Part shown: in pieces, positions 54,355 to 64,000 of the stretch
How the letters are laid out: every line of letters starts with the position of its first letter
Numbering within the stretch: position 1 is the first letter of the stretch
Assembly: GCF_030272615.1 (NCBI RefSeq)
Contig: NC_081407.1
Coordinates: 434,654,730 to 434,718,729 of the forward strand
DNA from: Cryptomeria japonica
Lineage: Eukaryota; Streptophyta; Pinopsida; Cupressales; Cupressaceae
Reading direction: 5' to 3'
Length of the DNA: 64,000 bases
Position numbers and translations under genes: made by a program
The notes under the pieces: model-generated
The model's input: the letters and a program-made list of their open reading frames with translations, nothing else
Told to the model about the DNA's origin: nothing
The model's database searches: none

Positions 54355-55101
54355 CAGATCGACACTCCAAGGAGAGGAGGAGGGATATAGATATGGTAGA
54401 GGATATTGGATGCCTTAGCAAGTAATCAAATCAGACTATAATCTATTAATATTCCAATTTCTTGTGGTAATGTAGAGATTATTGCTTAGTTCTATATATG
54501 AATATATTTGCAAATCTCTGTTATATACTAATAAGCATTAAAATATACATATCAACACTACAACAGTCTACCACATAGGGTAAGGAAAGAACTGCATTAA
54601 GGGAGAACAGTTTGTAGGGCACCTTGCTATAGTGGCAACTAGGAAGAACAGCTTTTAGGGCACCCTATTGCACTGTAAGAGAGGAAGAGAATGGCTCAGG
54701 GCACCCTATTGCAATTTCCCTTCCAACTCCCACGTTGAGGGACTGTTGATGAACCCAAAGATCTCCAGCCATGGAAGAATGGAGGGGGATTGCATGGAGG
54801 GAGAACGGCTGTCTTAAGGCACCCTACCATGCCTCCTTGTTCCATATCTTATATGACTGAGATTCACATACAAATCAGACTTGCTGCATATTGATGAATA
54901 TATGATTTCCCTGCTCTAATAATAGACTTATTTCATGAATTGTGTCTGCAATGTTACCTAACTTGATTGTAGCTTTCCGGAACAGGTTTAGCTCATCTTA
55001 TTCTTAAGAAAAAAATGTACCCCTAACTATATTATATGCTTTGTTTCATTTGGTTTTGTGAATTTAGGGCAAAATATAGAATGGTTCAAGGGGACATTAC
55101 A
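53857..55101 (+). repeat. 3' LTR of the ACAAC element
   Basis: Direct repeat of the 5' LTR, with a (TA)n expansion at 54313-54352 that the 5' copy lacks. Confidence 0.9.
54313..54352. repeat. (AT)n microsatellite
   Basis: Twenty AT units inside the 3' LTR. The 5' LTR has GGGTCATAACCCTCC at the same place, so the expansion arose after insertion. Confidence 0.95.
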
Positions 55102-55106
55102 ACAAC

Positions 55107-55842
55107 CTACAAATGAGCTCCAAAAACCCTTTTTATAAACTTCAAGAACAACACCCTAATTAGGGTTATGCAACCTTTTAATTTAATTTTAAATTCACCT
55201 TATGTCTCCCTAAGTTGATACTCACTTCAAAGCACTTTATTTAATTATTTAAAACCTTAGGCACCAATATAAAAGCATTTTATCAAATTAAATAACATTA
55301 GTTAAATATTTAATTTAACTTTAGTATTCTAACATTATTTAACTTAATATCTCAAAACACTTTATGTCGCCAAGATACCATTAATTTAAGCAATCATTGA
55401 CTATTTAGAAATAGTAACTTTGCCAACTGACCAAGTTGATATCCTAATTGACACTTACTATAAATAGTGAGTACAAACAAATTGTTTGAGATCCCTCCAA
55501 CTCTAATAAATCCTTTGAGCTCATTGGTGACAATGAAATACTCCTCTGAATTGGTTGACACAAACCTTGAAAATCAGTGCCAACTGCACTACAAGAGAAC
55601 CCAAAAAAAGGGACATTATGTTATTTGTTACCACCAGTTGTCTTTTACACTTGCATAGTGACTTTAGTGGTGTGTAATAATGTTAGCTATTATTAATATT
55701 TAGAATCTTGTACAAATGTTGTGTTTATTTATTGTCGGGTACATCTCTCAAACTCTATAAAGGAGATTGAACCTCTTCGTAATTGTCACTCCAATATTAT
55801 ATTGTGTTATTGTTTGAATGTGCTCATTGCCCTTTTTTAAAA
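55107..55842 (+). repeat. Probable LTR part of an older copia element
   Basis: AT-rich, with ACTATAAATAGTG at about 55458 as TATA box. It ends just before a PBS-like sequence. The left part of this LTR would lie before 49825, displaced by the ACAAC element. ORF 55467-55658 is not credible. Confidence 0.45.
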
Positions 55843-55843
55843 T

Positions 55844-55858
55844 GTGGTGTCAGAGCAA
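55844..55858 (+). promoter_or_regulatory. PBS-like site of the older copia element
   Basis: TGGTGTCAGAGCAAT differs by one base from the TGGTATCAGAGC core. Confidence 0.6.
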
Positions 55859-55879
55859 TGTTTTTAGCCTACGCGTTAG

Positions 55880-56391
55880 TCTGAAGTTGGTTGTCCATTA
55901 TTGGTCTTGCTTTCTCTGATTTTGAGTTACGTAATGTAGATTTGGAAAAATCATCCAAGGAAATTTGACATAATCTGAATAAATTGTTTGGAGCAAAAGT
56001 GTTTAATGCAAATTTTCTTGAAAGCTTCAGATATTTAAGTTCAAGATGGTTAGTTGAGTCACTATGTGTACCCACATAAGCAATTTAAGATTTCTAATTT
56101 GATAGCTAGAAGTCAATCCTATGGTAAATGATGAAGATGTCAAAGTTATTATGTTAAACAGTTTGACTTCTAAGTTTAGCAATGCCATTTTTACTCTTGG
56201 TCATATGACTTATGAAACTTTGGAAGACATGATTTGAGCTCGTTTAGTTGAAGAAAAGAGAACCATTGTAGGAGACATAGAAGATGATCATCAACATGAG
56301 ACTGCATTATATTGAAGAAACAGTCATAGAGGATTAGATAAAGATAAAGGGGAGATTGAATTTTTAATTGCAAGAAAAGTGATCACACAGC
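55880..56391 (+). pseudogene. Copia gag fragment, first part
   Basis: Decayed gag; the clear part reads DEDVKVIMLNSLTSKFSNAI, TLGHMTYETLEDMI, then ARLVEEKRTIVGDIEDDHQH. The last bases encode the first half of a CCHC knuckle (CKKSDHT in a shifted frame), which is cut by the next insertion. Confidence 0.75.
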
Positions 56392-56753
56392 TGTAATGTC
56401 CCCTACTAGATGTAGACCTTTTTAACAACAATTACCTAATTTTAATACACTTATGACTTAAATTAATTTGCTTGATCAGGAAACAATTTCCATTCTTAAC
56501 TTGCTAAAAGTATATCTGAAACAGATATCTATCACACTCAATGTAATTATTCTTGAATCTAATATCCTACTGCAATCAAGAATTCATTAGTTTATAAATC
56601 CGACATAGGGCTTGAGGCTTACCTTGTATTAGAGGAGTGGAGACTTATAAAGATAACCTGCACCACAAGGAAATGCAAACACCTACGAGCATATCCATTC
56701 TTAATCAGTCATAATCTATTCTAAGGTAACAATAGAAAGAGTGGGTATACAAA

Positions 56754-56990
56754 ACATGAAAGGGTTGCTTGGGTCCGTTGTCTACCCAGTCCAAAGAATG
56801 GTTGCTTCTAACCTCCTTGCTAGACTTGGCGGCCCATGTTGCTGTCCCTTCCAAGCCCATTACCTATACACCAAGACATGAAAGGGTTGCTTGGGTCTGT
56901 TGTCTACCAAGCCCAAGGAATGGTTACTTCTAATCTCCTTGCTAGACTTGGCGGCCCATGTTGCTGTCCCTTCCAAGCCTAATTTATATG
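56754..56990. repeat. 122-bp tandem duplication
   Basis: ACATGAAAGGGTTGCTTGGG begins at 56754 and 56876; the units share CTTGCTAGACTTGGCGGCCC. Confidence 0.9.
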
Positions 56991-57470
56991 AAGGATTCAA
57001 CAACCCTTTCTCTCCCTACACCTATTCCCATTATGGAGCTCAAGGAGAATCACACAAAGCGTCTCGAGTCCATCCCTCTCCAACAAGCCCAAGAGCACCA
57101 AGGACCTCGCCAACTTGGCCTCTTGGCCCACACTCGGGGTAGGCATACCTGCTGGAGCCTAGTGCTCTTGCTTCCTTGTATTCTCCCTCCATAATTGGAT
57201 GGTGAGATTGAAAGGTATTACAGACTCCATCATATAATTTACTTAATCATCATATGAACAGTTAGTGATAGAAAGGCATTGTTACACTGTCATACATATT
57301 GCAGTCTATATTAAATTTAATATTACTATTAAATTCTGCATAAGAACATTATCAGGTTCCATATATTAAGCATACATATTCAGCACATCATCATGCATAC
57401 CACCAAGAACCAAGACATTACTGCCTATAACTTAATAACAGTTCTGATCTGATCTGATCGATTCCCTTTA

Positions 57471-57720
57471 GTGTTCTCAGAATGACCAGAGAACAATGAT
57501 CTTATCATTTACTGTTATCATAAATAGCAATTGAATGTTATTCATACTATCTACTGCTATCAGAATAGAACAGTGATCAGATTACTTAGTTGTTAACATA
57601 AATAACAAATGAATGTGATTCATACTGTCTAGTGCTCTCAGAATAGAGCAGTGATCATGTCATTTAGTATCATCATAAATAACAGGTGAACAATATTCAG
57701 ACTAGCAATAGAACAGTGAT
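57471..57720. repeat. About 80-bp tandem repeat, 3 copies
   Basis: CTCTCAGAATAGA.CAGTGATCA..ATAAATAACA..TGAATGT.ATTCATACTGTCTA recurs from about 57471, 57553 and 57631, diverged. Confidence 0.75.
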
Positions 57721-58433
57721 CGTAGTTGGCAAGTGAATGGTACACTAACGATACTGAACCCATAGGTTGTTGTGAACAAGTTTAATTTTATTCTAATTCT
57801 TGCTGAGTGGTACTGTTTGTTACAGAACATTAGTAGTGTATCAGTTCATGCCTGGAGTCTTTCTTATGGCTTAGAGGCAACTTACAATGGCTGCGGTGGT
57901 CTGAGTTACTTCTGTTGTGTGAGATATTACTCTCCCGATTTATTTCTTATTTCCTCTGATGCCTTTTTTTCCCCTAACTTCCCTCCTCCCTTTCCTATCC
58001 TCCCTCTGGATGCTTTATATGAGCAAGGGAGGGTGATGGCTCAAGGAAGAGTCACCACTATTCAAAGGGGGGTGACTTTTCCAAGGAGTTGTGCCTTAGG
58101 ATTACGTGGGACCTCTTTGGAGATTAGGGACCCATTTATTAATTTATTTCATCCCAAACATTTCATGAATATCATCATTTAATAAATATTAATTAATTAA
58201 TAATATTATCAAACATTCTTTAATTAATATTTATTAAATAATATTATCAAATATTCATTAATTAATAATAATATTAATATCAAACAAAAACTCATTAAAT
58301 ATTAAATAATTAATAATAAAATATCAATTAATTAATAATAATATCAAACAAACATGCATTAAATATTAATTAATTAATAGTGATTGCTACATTTATTATA
58401 AAATCATATTTCAAAGTGGGGACATTACAACAA

Positions 58434-58620
58434 CTTGGAACTATAGAAGTTTAGCCAATGATTTTCTCAAGGGAAAGCTCAAAGACAAATCAAATGAAGC
58501 TAATACAACCATTGTTGAAGATCCACTGGATGTTGATAGTGGTGAAAAATTTGTTGATGAAGTACATGTATTTTAAGTAGCTCACACTTAGAAGATAGGA
58601 AGGGATCTAGTGTAGATGAA
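58434..58620 (+). pseudogene. Copia gag fragment, second part
   Basis: Opens with TTWNYRSLANDFLKGKLKDK, completing the knuckle (W-N-C expected, here W-N-Y), then ANTTIVEDPLDVDSGEKFVD. Ends in stops. Together with 55880-56391 it is one gag split by an insertion. Confidence 0.65.
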
Positions 58621-59006
58621 GTTTAACATGGATGTCCGTGCAGTTAGTTCAAGAGTTTGTGGATCTTAGGAATTATACCCTCATGAGAGTCACAAGTAAA
58701 CTTGATGGAGCACCATGGATGTATAGCAACATTGTTGTTTGTTCAATAATTTAGGAGATTTGTAATTTGGGAGTTTGGGGAGGTATTGTGCATGAGGACA
58801 ATACACTCAAATAGCTTCAAATATGTTATTGAATTATAATGCAAATAACAAATATGTTAGGATACAACTGGTCTAGGGCCTAGATGTGCATGAGGACAAT
58901 ACACTCAAATAGGGGAAAGATGAAGATGTAGATTGTATTTGGTTGTTTTTTCATTTTGACTTATTATCATATGTAAACAATTATTATGCTTTTATACAAT
59001 TATTAT
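58621..59006 (+). other. Decayed copia sequence with a duplicated phrase
   Basis: No ORF. GTGCATGAGGACAATACACT occurs at about 58788 and 58886. Probably the remainder of the older copia element. Confidence 0.35.
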
Positions 59007-59628
59007 GCGATCCCTTTCTTACGAAACATTTGGGAGTCACAAGCGTTCTAGGGTCCGAAGTTTTTTAAAAGTTACGAAACATGCGCTAGGGTCCGAAACA
59101 TATTACCCTAAAAATCGCAAAACGCCTTAAAACGTGAAATCCCAAACATGATAGACATCTGAAACACTTCCAAGTTTGCGAGAAGAGGCGTTGAAGGTCC
59201 GAAATTGATAAAGGCGTTAAAATTCATCCAAAAACTCTGAAATCGCCAAGGACGCGAAAATCGCGAGGGATGCAACAGCTTCAAAGTTTGTGTAACTTGC
59301 AGAAGGCACCCAATGGTCTGAAGTTCGTCCTTAGGGTTTTAGAAATCGCAATTTGAAATTTGCAGAATAGCGCCAATGCTCTTGAATTCGCCATAAACTT
59401 CAAAAACTGCAACGCGAAGAAGCAATGCAAGAAATTCGAAGATTGAAGATAAAACGCAGTTGAAATTCCAAAGTCCCCTACTTCTCCGAAATTCACTAGA
59501 AAGCAGATGAGAGTTAGGATTTTATAATTTGCAGGAGCTCTTCAAAACTCCAGAGTCGTGCTGTAAGAAGCTTTCAAAACGCCATAAACCCCTCCATATT
59601 GCCAAAGTTTGCGTAAGAAAGGGATCGC
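59007..59628. repeat. Segment bounded by a 17-bp perfect inverted repeat
   Basis: GCGATCCCTTTCTTACG (59007-59023) is the exact reverse complement of CGTAAGAAAGGGATCGC (59612-59628). The 620-base interior is rich in TCCGAAA, AAATCGC and CGC words and lacks an ORF of note. It may be a small inverted-repeat element or part of a long retroelement leader. Flanks TTAT..CGGAA show no clear duplication. Confidence 0.55.
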
Positions 59629-60405
59629 GGAATGATTTGAAAGATAGAGCCAGGAAGCACGATTTGCATTCAAGGTAAAACGCTGCATAAACTATTCCAA
59701 ATCATTCAAGTTCAGATTACCAATTGCCCAAGGTAAAAACGTTTAAAAATGATAAATTCTTTTCCATCTAACAACTGCAAAAATTTGAATCAAGGAGATA
59801 ACCGTTGGAATTCGAAACTTTGTAGAATTGTCCATTTGTCTTTACGCAGCAAGGTCAGGCAATTTCTCGTCATCCACTCTCATCAGGTAAGTGCGCTTTG
59901 TCTCTCTTGATCATCTGAAATGCTTATTAATCAAATGGACGCCTGTGCAAAACTGATTAAAATGCTTAAATTTTCGAAATCTGCATCTTTTTCGCTTGAA
60001 AACGTCATTCAAAGCAGTCAAAATTTAGAATTTGCTCCTAAGGTTTAACCAGAAATTGCATTTTCAAACTTAGGAGAATTTTTCAAGCTTTGTCCCTGTT
60101 GAGAATTAATCCAGAAAGTGCTAAGTATAAATTCGCGATCAAAATCTTCATGAATACTTTGGTTTAAAATCAATCAAGCTTTTAGATAGAAATGTCGCTC
60201 CATGCCCAATCTCAATTTTGAATTAATCCTTGAATGCTGGAGTATTCTCTATCTAACCCGCCTTACTTCTTTGTGTATCGCCTCGTAATCCGCATCCGGC
60301 TGTGCAAGATAAATGCCTAAATCGGCGGTAGAATCATCAAAGACGCCCACTACAGCCGAGACATCGCGAGCATCCAAATCGGATATCCCACACAAAATTG
60401 AAAGG
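59629..60405 (+). other. Leader-like region upstream of the large ORF
   Basis: Non-coding. CATCAG|GTAAGTGCG near 59886 is a strong splice donor, followed by a pyrimidine/T-rich stretch. Contains CG-containing words unusual for the window (GCCTCGTAATCCGCATCCGG). No LTR terminus or PBS was identified. Confidence 0.4.
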
Positions 60406-61554
60406 ATGAAGTATTAGTATCAAAGAGGAGGATTGAGGGAGTCAAAGGTTCAGAGCGTCTGGGACAATATCGGTGATACCGACCTAGGCCATATCGACAT
60501 CCAGGACTTCAGGAATCGGGTCTTCTCTCCTAACGCATATGGCAAGCCTAGACAGATGGTGGAAAGTGGCATCGCCCAAGCGACGGGATTTCCTCCAGCA
60601 GTACAGAACTATGACTTGGTGGTAGAGGCTGCCCGACATTATCAGCCAAATTCCAGACTGGTGCTCCTCGAGTACATGACCATCGCCAACTTCTTTCCTG
60701 AGGCCATTGGCGATGCATTCGACATTCCCTTTCCAAACAATCCCACGAACACAACTATAGATGAAGCACAGGGGGCATATGACATGAATCCGGCCCGATG
60801 CAGAGCATTGATCAACGAAGAGTGGTACAAAGAGAGAAGGCTTCTGAGCGCCAAAATTGGGAAAAAGACCCCAAGAAGTGATTTTCATAATGAGCATGGG
60901 GATATGGTCACATTACTCAGCCGAGTCATGGGACTTCCTAAATCCAACTACTTTGAAGAGTGGATGTTCTATTTTACAGAGCAAGTCTTCGCTGGGAAGT
61001 TTGACTGGGCCCAGATCATAAGCGACAACATCCACACCCAGCTGATAGAGCTTGAAACGAAGAAATACTTCACTATGACCTCTTATTTGGTCTACATGTT
61101 TGCCAAGAACCAGCCGCTGCCAGGTTTGATAATGAAAGGTGAAATCGGGAATGGGCCTGGTCAGGTGAAGGTCTATGATTGTTACCCGCAGCTGCACTAC
61201 CAAGATATTGCTCAGAGGGAAAAGAGCAGCCCAGCTTATGCAGCTGGCCAATATGAGCGCGTCAATGACGCCTTCACAATGTGCCTGGTTAGGCTAATGC
61301 AGGGAGGATTACACATAAGGCTTTTAGGGCAAGCTACTATTCTAGTACAGAGGTATGGAGCCTGGTTCATTCAGTTCCCAAGGTTCTCCTATATCCGAAT
61401 AGCAGGCTTTGATGGTGCCCCTCTCCGACTTCCACGGTACCCAACCGACAAAATAATTCTTATGGAGGTCGCAAGGCAGTCACGTCCGGCCGACATCTTA
61501 CTCAGAGAAAGCAAGCAGGCTGGATTCGCATTCCCCATGGTCATAGGCAATTAG
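60406..61554 (+). pseudogene. Large unassigned ORF, N-terminal part
   Basis: An in-frame ATG at 60406 is followed by a TAG at 60415, after which the frame is open to TAG 61552. Text: RESKVQSVWDNIGDTDLGHI, GKPRQMVESGIAQATGFPPA, RLVLLEYMTIANFFPEAIGD and FEEWMFYFTEQVFAGKFDWA. It looks like a folded, globular protein with aromatic-rich helices. It continues in the same frame after 61554. Base composition is richer in G and C than most of the window. I do not recognise the family; Tat/Ogre-type elements carry an unknown ORF before gag, which is the best available analogy. Confidence 0.5.
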
Positions 61555-63357
61555 GATGTCCACCTGAAGACTCCCACCCTAGCAGAGGAATCCCTCGCAG
61601 AGCTGGCCTCTTATGGCCTACAGGACCATTTTCCGAGAAAATATTTCGATCACGATAATTTGGTGAAGAGAGCCTATGGCAGGCGGTACAGAGCAAAAGA
61701 ATCAGTTGAAGACTCTTGGAAGAATTGCTCTGATGACTATGAGGTCTGGAGACGTGAGTATTCTAGGCTGAGTGTGCAGCAAATGCGACTCTTTGAATAC
61801 CGTCGGGTCCCAGATCAGTTCACAGATTCAGGGAATTGCCTCCAGGTCCGAGAGTTTGAAGCAGTAAGGCATCTCTTGCCAGGCGTTGATTGGTCCCAGG
61901 ACCCAATCACTGATTTTGAGGCAGTCATGGCAGCCCCAGCAAGGTACACAGATCAATGGTTACATCAACATATTGAGAGGCTAATTCACGAAGGAGTCCA
62001 GTTCACCTACCACCTAATGGGTAGCCTTGATTCTCAGTCCTCCGAAGATGAGGGAACGTCCAGTCCACCCAGGGAAGAAATTGAGAAACCTGAGAAGAGA
62101 AAGAAAGCTAAGGCTTGCAGAGGAACTCGAACGTCCAAGAGAACAAGAAGGAAGAAGATTCCTATAAGGAGACTAGAGGTCACTTCATCGTCAAAGGACC
62201 CTAGTTCGTCCGACGATGTAGTGGAATTAGATTATATACCTGCTCCCCCTTCCCAGAGTGACATTGATTTGTTTGAAGCCAATGATCCTCCTGTGCCCAA
62301 CGTGCTAGAAACTGAGCTAAGAGCCACTGAACCAACCAAGCCAGGTAACCGAACAGTGGAAGGAGAAATTCCATCCATTCAAGGGATCGAGGTGCATGAA
62401 CCCACTCAACAAAGCCGCCATGAGTTGCTGCCCCACAATACAACCAAAGATGACTCTACTGTTGAAGGAAAGCAAAGGACAGAGGAGACTCGCGAGCTCG
62501 AAAGGACTGAAGAGCAACCATCACGTGAAAATACCAGACAACTGTTCAGTGAAATGGGAGAAAGTTCAGATGCAAGTAAGGAACTTGGCACCTCTTCCAC
62601 CCCTCCAGTGTCAGAGCAGCTACGAATCTGTGATGAGTCAGTTGAGAACATCAAGGAACACAATGCAAACTTAGTCATATCATTAGCCCAGGCAGTACCT
62701 CAAGAATGGTTGATTGCCAGAGCCCAGCGCAAAGCTGCCACCAAACCCCCTATTGATCTGGAGGACATTTTCTTGCGCATAGACCAAGCAAAAGCTAAGG
62801 GGAAGAAAAAGCCCAAACCCCCTATTGATCTGGAGGACATTTTCTCGCGCATAGACCAAGCAAAAGCTAAGGGGAAGAAAAAGCCCAAGGCGTATTCGAG
62901 AGTGACTAAGGATGAGCAAAGGAACCACACTCTTCACATCGCCACCCCGCCTGTAGACAAGCTAGCAGATCAGATCACACTGGCGGATTATAGCATCACG
63001 ACTGTCCCCATTGGACGCGCCACCAAGGAGCAAGAAAAAGAAGAATTCAAAGATTTAGTGCAGAATATACTCAGGCAGCTTGAAGAGATAATAGCTGAAA
63101 AGAACATGTATCGGACTCGTGCTGAGCAGGCTGAGGGATACATCAATCAGCTCCTGAGGCCACTACATGATGCTTCCGAATCCCATATTCCCCCGACAAC
63201 ATTAGCACAGAGAACAACAACAAAATTTGAAGGAGTACGGGATACTGCAAGGGCCGTCAGAGAATGGATACAAGGCATCAAAGGGAGAGGAGAGCAAATC
63301 CTCGAGGAAGTAAAAGAGATGGCTCACATCGAGAGACCACCTTGGTCCGGCTATTAG
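61555..63357 (+). pseudogene. Large unassigned ORF, middle part with basic and coiled-coil regions
   Basis: Same frame as 60406-61554: LAELASYGLQDHFPRKYFDH, RREYSRLSVQQMRLFEYRRV and FHYHLMG-like helices, then a disordered Ser/Glu/Pro region with a basic cluster (EKRKKAKACRGTRTSKRTRR near 62090-62150) resembling a nuclear localisation signal. A 24-residue tandem duplication follows (KPPIDLEDIFLRIDQAKAKG, DNA period 72 at 62743-62888). Near the end, DLVQNILRQLEEIIAEKNMY and EGYINQLLRPL form a likely coiled coil. Ends at TAG 63355; the text continues in other frames. Confidence 0.55.
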
Positions 63358-63994
63358 AGGTAAAGAGGGAATCCCTCCAAATGCACGAAGTGGCTGCCAC
63401 TACCCTTCCCCTCACGAGAGCTCTTTTCTGGACACACGCGCAGATTCCTACATTGTCCGCTATCCTAGATCCTCATAGCATCAGCACTCTTAAGGAATGG
63501 TATTGGACTATCAACATGAAAAATGACACTAGAGAAATCATTGACAAAGAAATGACGCGTGTGAGGTGATTCTGGGAAACATGCAAGAACTAGGTAAGAC
63601 AATCCTTCGATCAATGGTTTCGGGATGGGTAAACGACTTGTCCAATGATGCAATCCAGCCGGACTGGGAAGAAAGATTGGGAACGGATAGGATTACCTAT
63701 TCCGCTAAAGACTTGAGTTTTGCTGGTCAGTTCCATTCAGACATGCTATGCTTTGAGCGTAATCGCTCCAGCTGGAAGGACGGTTAAAAACACGTAGACT
63801 AGTATCTCGAAGGCATGCAATACAAAATTTGCCCTCCTCCTATGCCTCCATTCAATCTGCTTTTCAAATTATGCATCGGGTTCCAGGAATATGTTCGTGA
63901 GGAACGGGCAGCAGGTCGTGATCTATGGCGGGAATATTTGCATGATGAAGATGAATTTCTAGAAAAGGAATCTAGAGCTGAAAAAGAAAAGTGA
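63358..63994 (+). pseudogene. Large unassigned ORF, C-terminal part in shifted frames
   Basis: A second frame gives LQMHEVAATTLPLTRALFWT, LSAILDPHSISTLKEWYWTI and DTREIIDKEMTRVR; a third gives LGKTILRSMVSGWVNDLSND, ITYSAKDLSFAGQFHSDMLC, a stop at 63785 and another soon after, then CIGFQEYVREERAAGRDLWR to a TGA at 63992. The continuous protein-like text shows one ancestral frame with two frameshifts. Total ancestral length is near 1,190 codons. Confidence 0.5.
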
Positions 63995-64000
63995 TTTCTC

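Larger units (their letters stand above)
49830..55101 (+). mobile_element. Complete LTR element without coding capacity (TSD ACAAC)
   Basis: LTRs 49830-52158 and 53857-55101 begin TGTCATGCCCCC and end GGGGACATTACA, with ACAAC at 49825-49829 and 55102-55106. A PBS (52161-52176) gives the plus orientation. The 1.7-kb interior has no recognisable gag or pol, so it is a non-autonomous or fully decayed element. The 5' LTR carries a nested solo LTR (50713-51782). Confidence 0.88.
56392..58429. mobile_element. LTR-type insertion (2.04 kb, TSD ACAGC/ACAAC)
   Basis: TGTAATGTCCCCTACTAG to AGTGGGGACATTACA, flanked by ACAGC (56387-56391) and ACAAC (58430-58434). Same family as the solo LTR at 50713-51782, but longer through internal duplications: a 122-bp unit at 56754 and 56876, and 78-82-bp units starting near 57471, 57553 and 57631. 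ORFs at 56891-57194 and 57772-58182 are open by chance. The AT-rich part 58180-58400 is AATTAATTAATAAT-like. Confidence 0.85.

Noticed and set aside
56891..57194. Two overlapping proline-rich ORFs
   Set aside because: They span the 122-bp duplication inside an LTR; no family features.
57772..58182. 136-codon ORF with a hydrophobic start, as a secreted protein
   Set aside because: It lies wholly within the 56392-58429 LTR-type insertion, which is bounded by a target duplication; the signal-like start is chance.
60484..60897. 137-codon minus-strand ORF opposite the large ORF
   Set aside because: It is the antisense shadow of 60406-61554; the plus strand carries the long continuous text.

Overview
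The window is plant nuclear DNA that is almost entirely transposable elements. The sequence itself shows several LTR retrotransposon types, plant-type LINEs with an RNase H domain, and one probable host gene exon. The dense nesting, long LTRs, initiator-Met-tRNA-type primer sites and low gene density suggest a large-genome seed plant, most likely a gymnosperm/conifer. That assignment is inference: no rRNA, tRNA or organellar marker is present to prove it.

Layout. 1-10346 (minus): 5' part of a Tat-like Ty3/gypsy element (partial gag at the left edge, long leader, PBS, LTR). A complete but decayed Ty1/copia element (3017-10045, TSD AGAGT) sits inside that LTR. 10347-18850 (minus): a LINE with ORF1 and ORF2. 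ORF2 is split by a composite insertion (13200-17004, TSD CATGA) holding gypsy fragments, a gypsy LTR with its PBS, and a tRNA-SINE-like dimer. 18850-20519: AT-rich spacer, an RNase H fragment and an unassigned ORF. 20520-30130 (plus): a second Tat-like gypsy element with LTR, PBS, four arrays of 21-bp repeats, protease, G-patch, archaeal-type RNase H and integrase. Its reverse transcriptase core is missing. 30130-34850 (plus): a 5'-truncated LINE (RT thumb, zf-RVT, RNase H), a 3' region containing a 215-codon unassigned ORF, and an A/T-rich LINE-like tail. 35389-36409: the one convincing host exon, a plastid-targeted protein resembling the N-terminus of the AKRP/EMB506 ankyrin-repeat family, with a splice donor and a candidate acceptor near 37377.

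37568-38423 is a solo LTR (TSD CTAAT). 39148-48850 (plus) is a second Ty1/copia element whose catalytic motifs are mostly intact. It is interrupted by an unclassified insertion at 39880-43348 (TSD CGATG) and a solo LTR at 44364-45946 (TSD AAGAC); both interrupted reading frames close exactly when the insertions are removed. 49830-55101 is a complete LTR pair (TSD ACAAC) with a non-coding interior and a solo LTR (50713-51782) nested in its 5' LTR. 55107-58620 is an older copia gag split by an LTR-type insertion at 56392-58429. 58990-64000 holds a segment bounded by a 17-bp inverted repeat, a leader-like region, and a reading frame of nearly 1,200 codons with a few stops (60406-63994) that I cannot assign to a known family.

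No element in the window looks autonomous: every coding region carries stops, frameshifts or deletions. The most useful content is the insertion chronology recorded by exact 5-bp target duplications, the RT-less Tat-like element with heptad-encoding 21-bp arrays, ORFs downstream of LINE RNase H, and the large unassigned ORF at the right edge.
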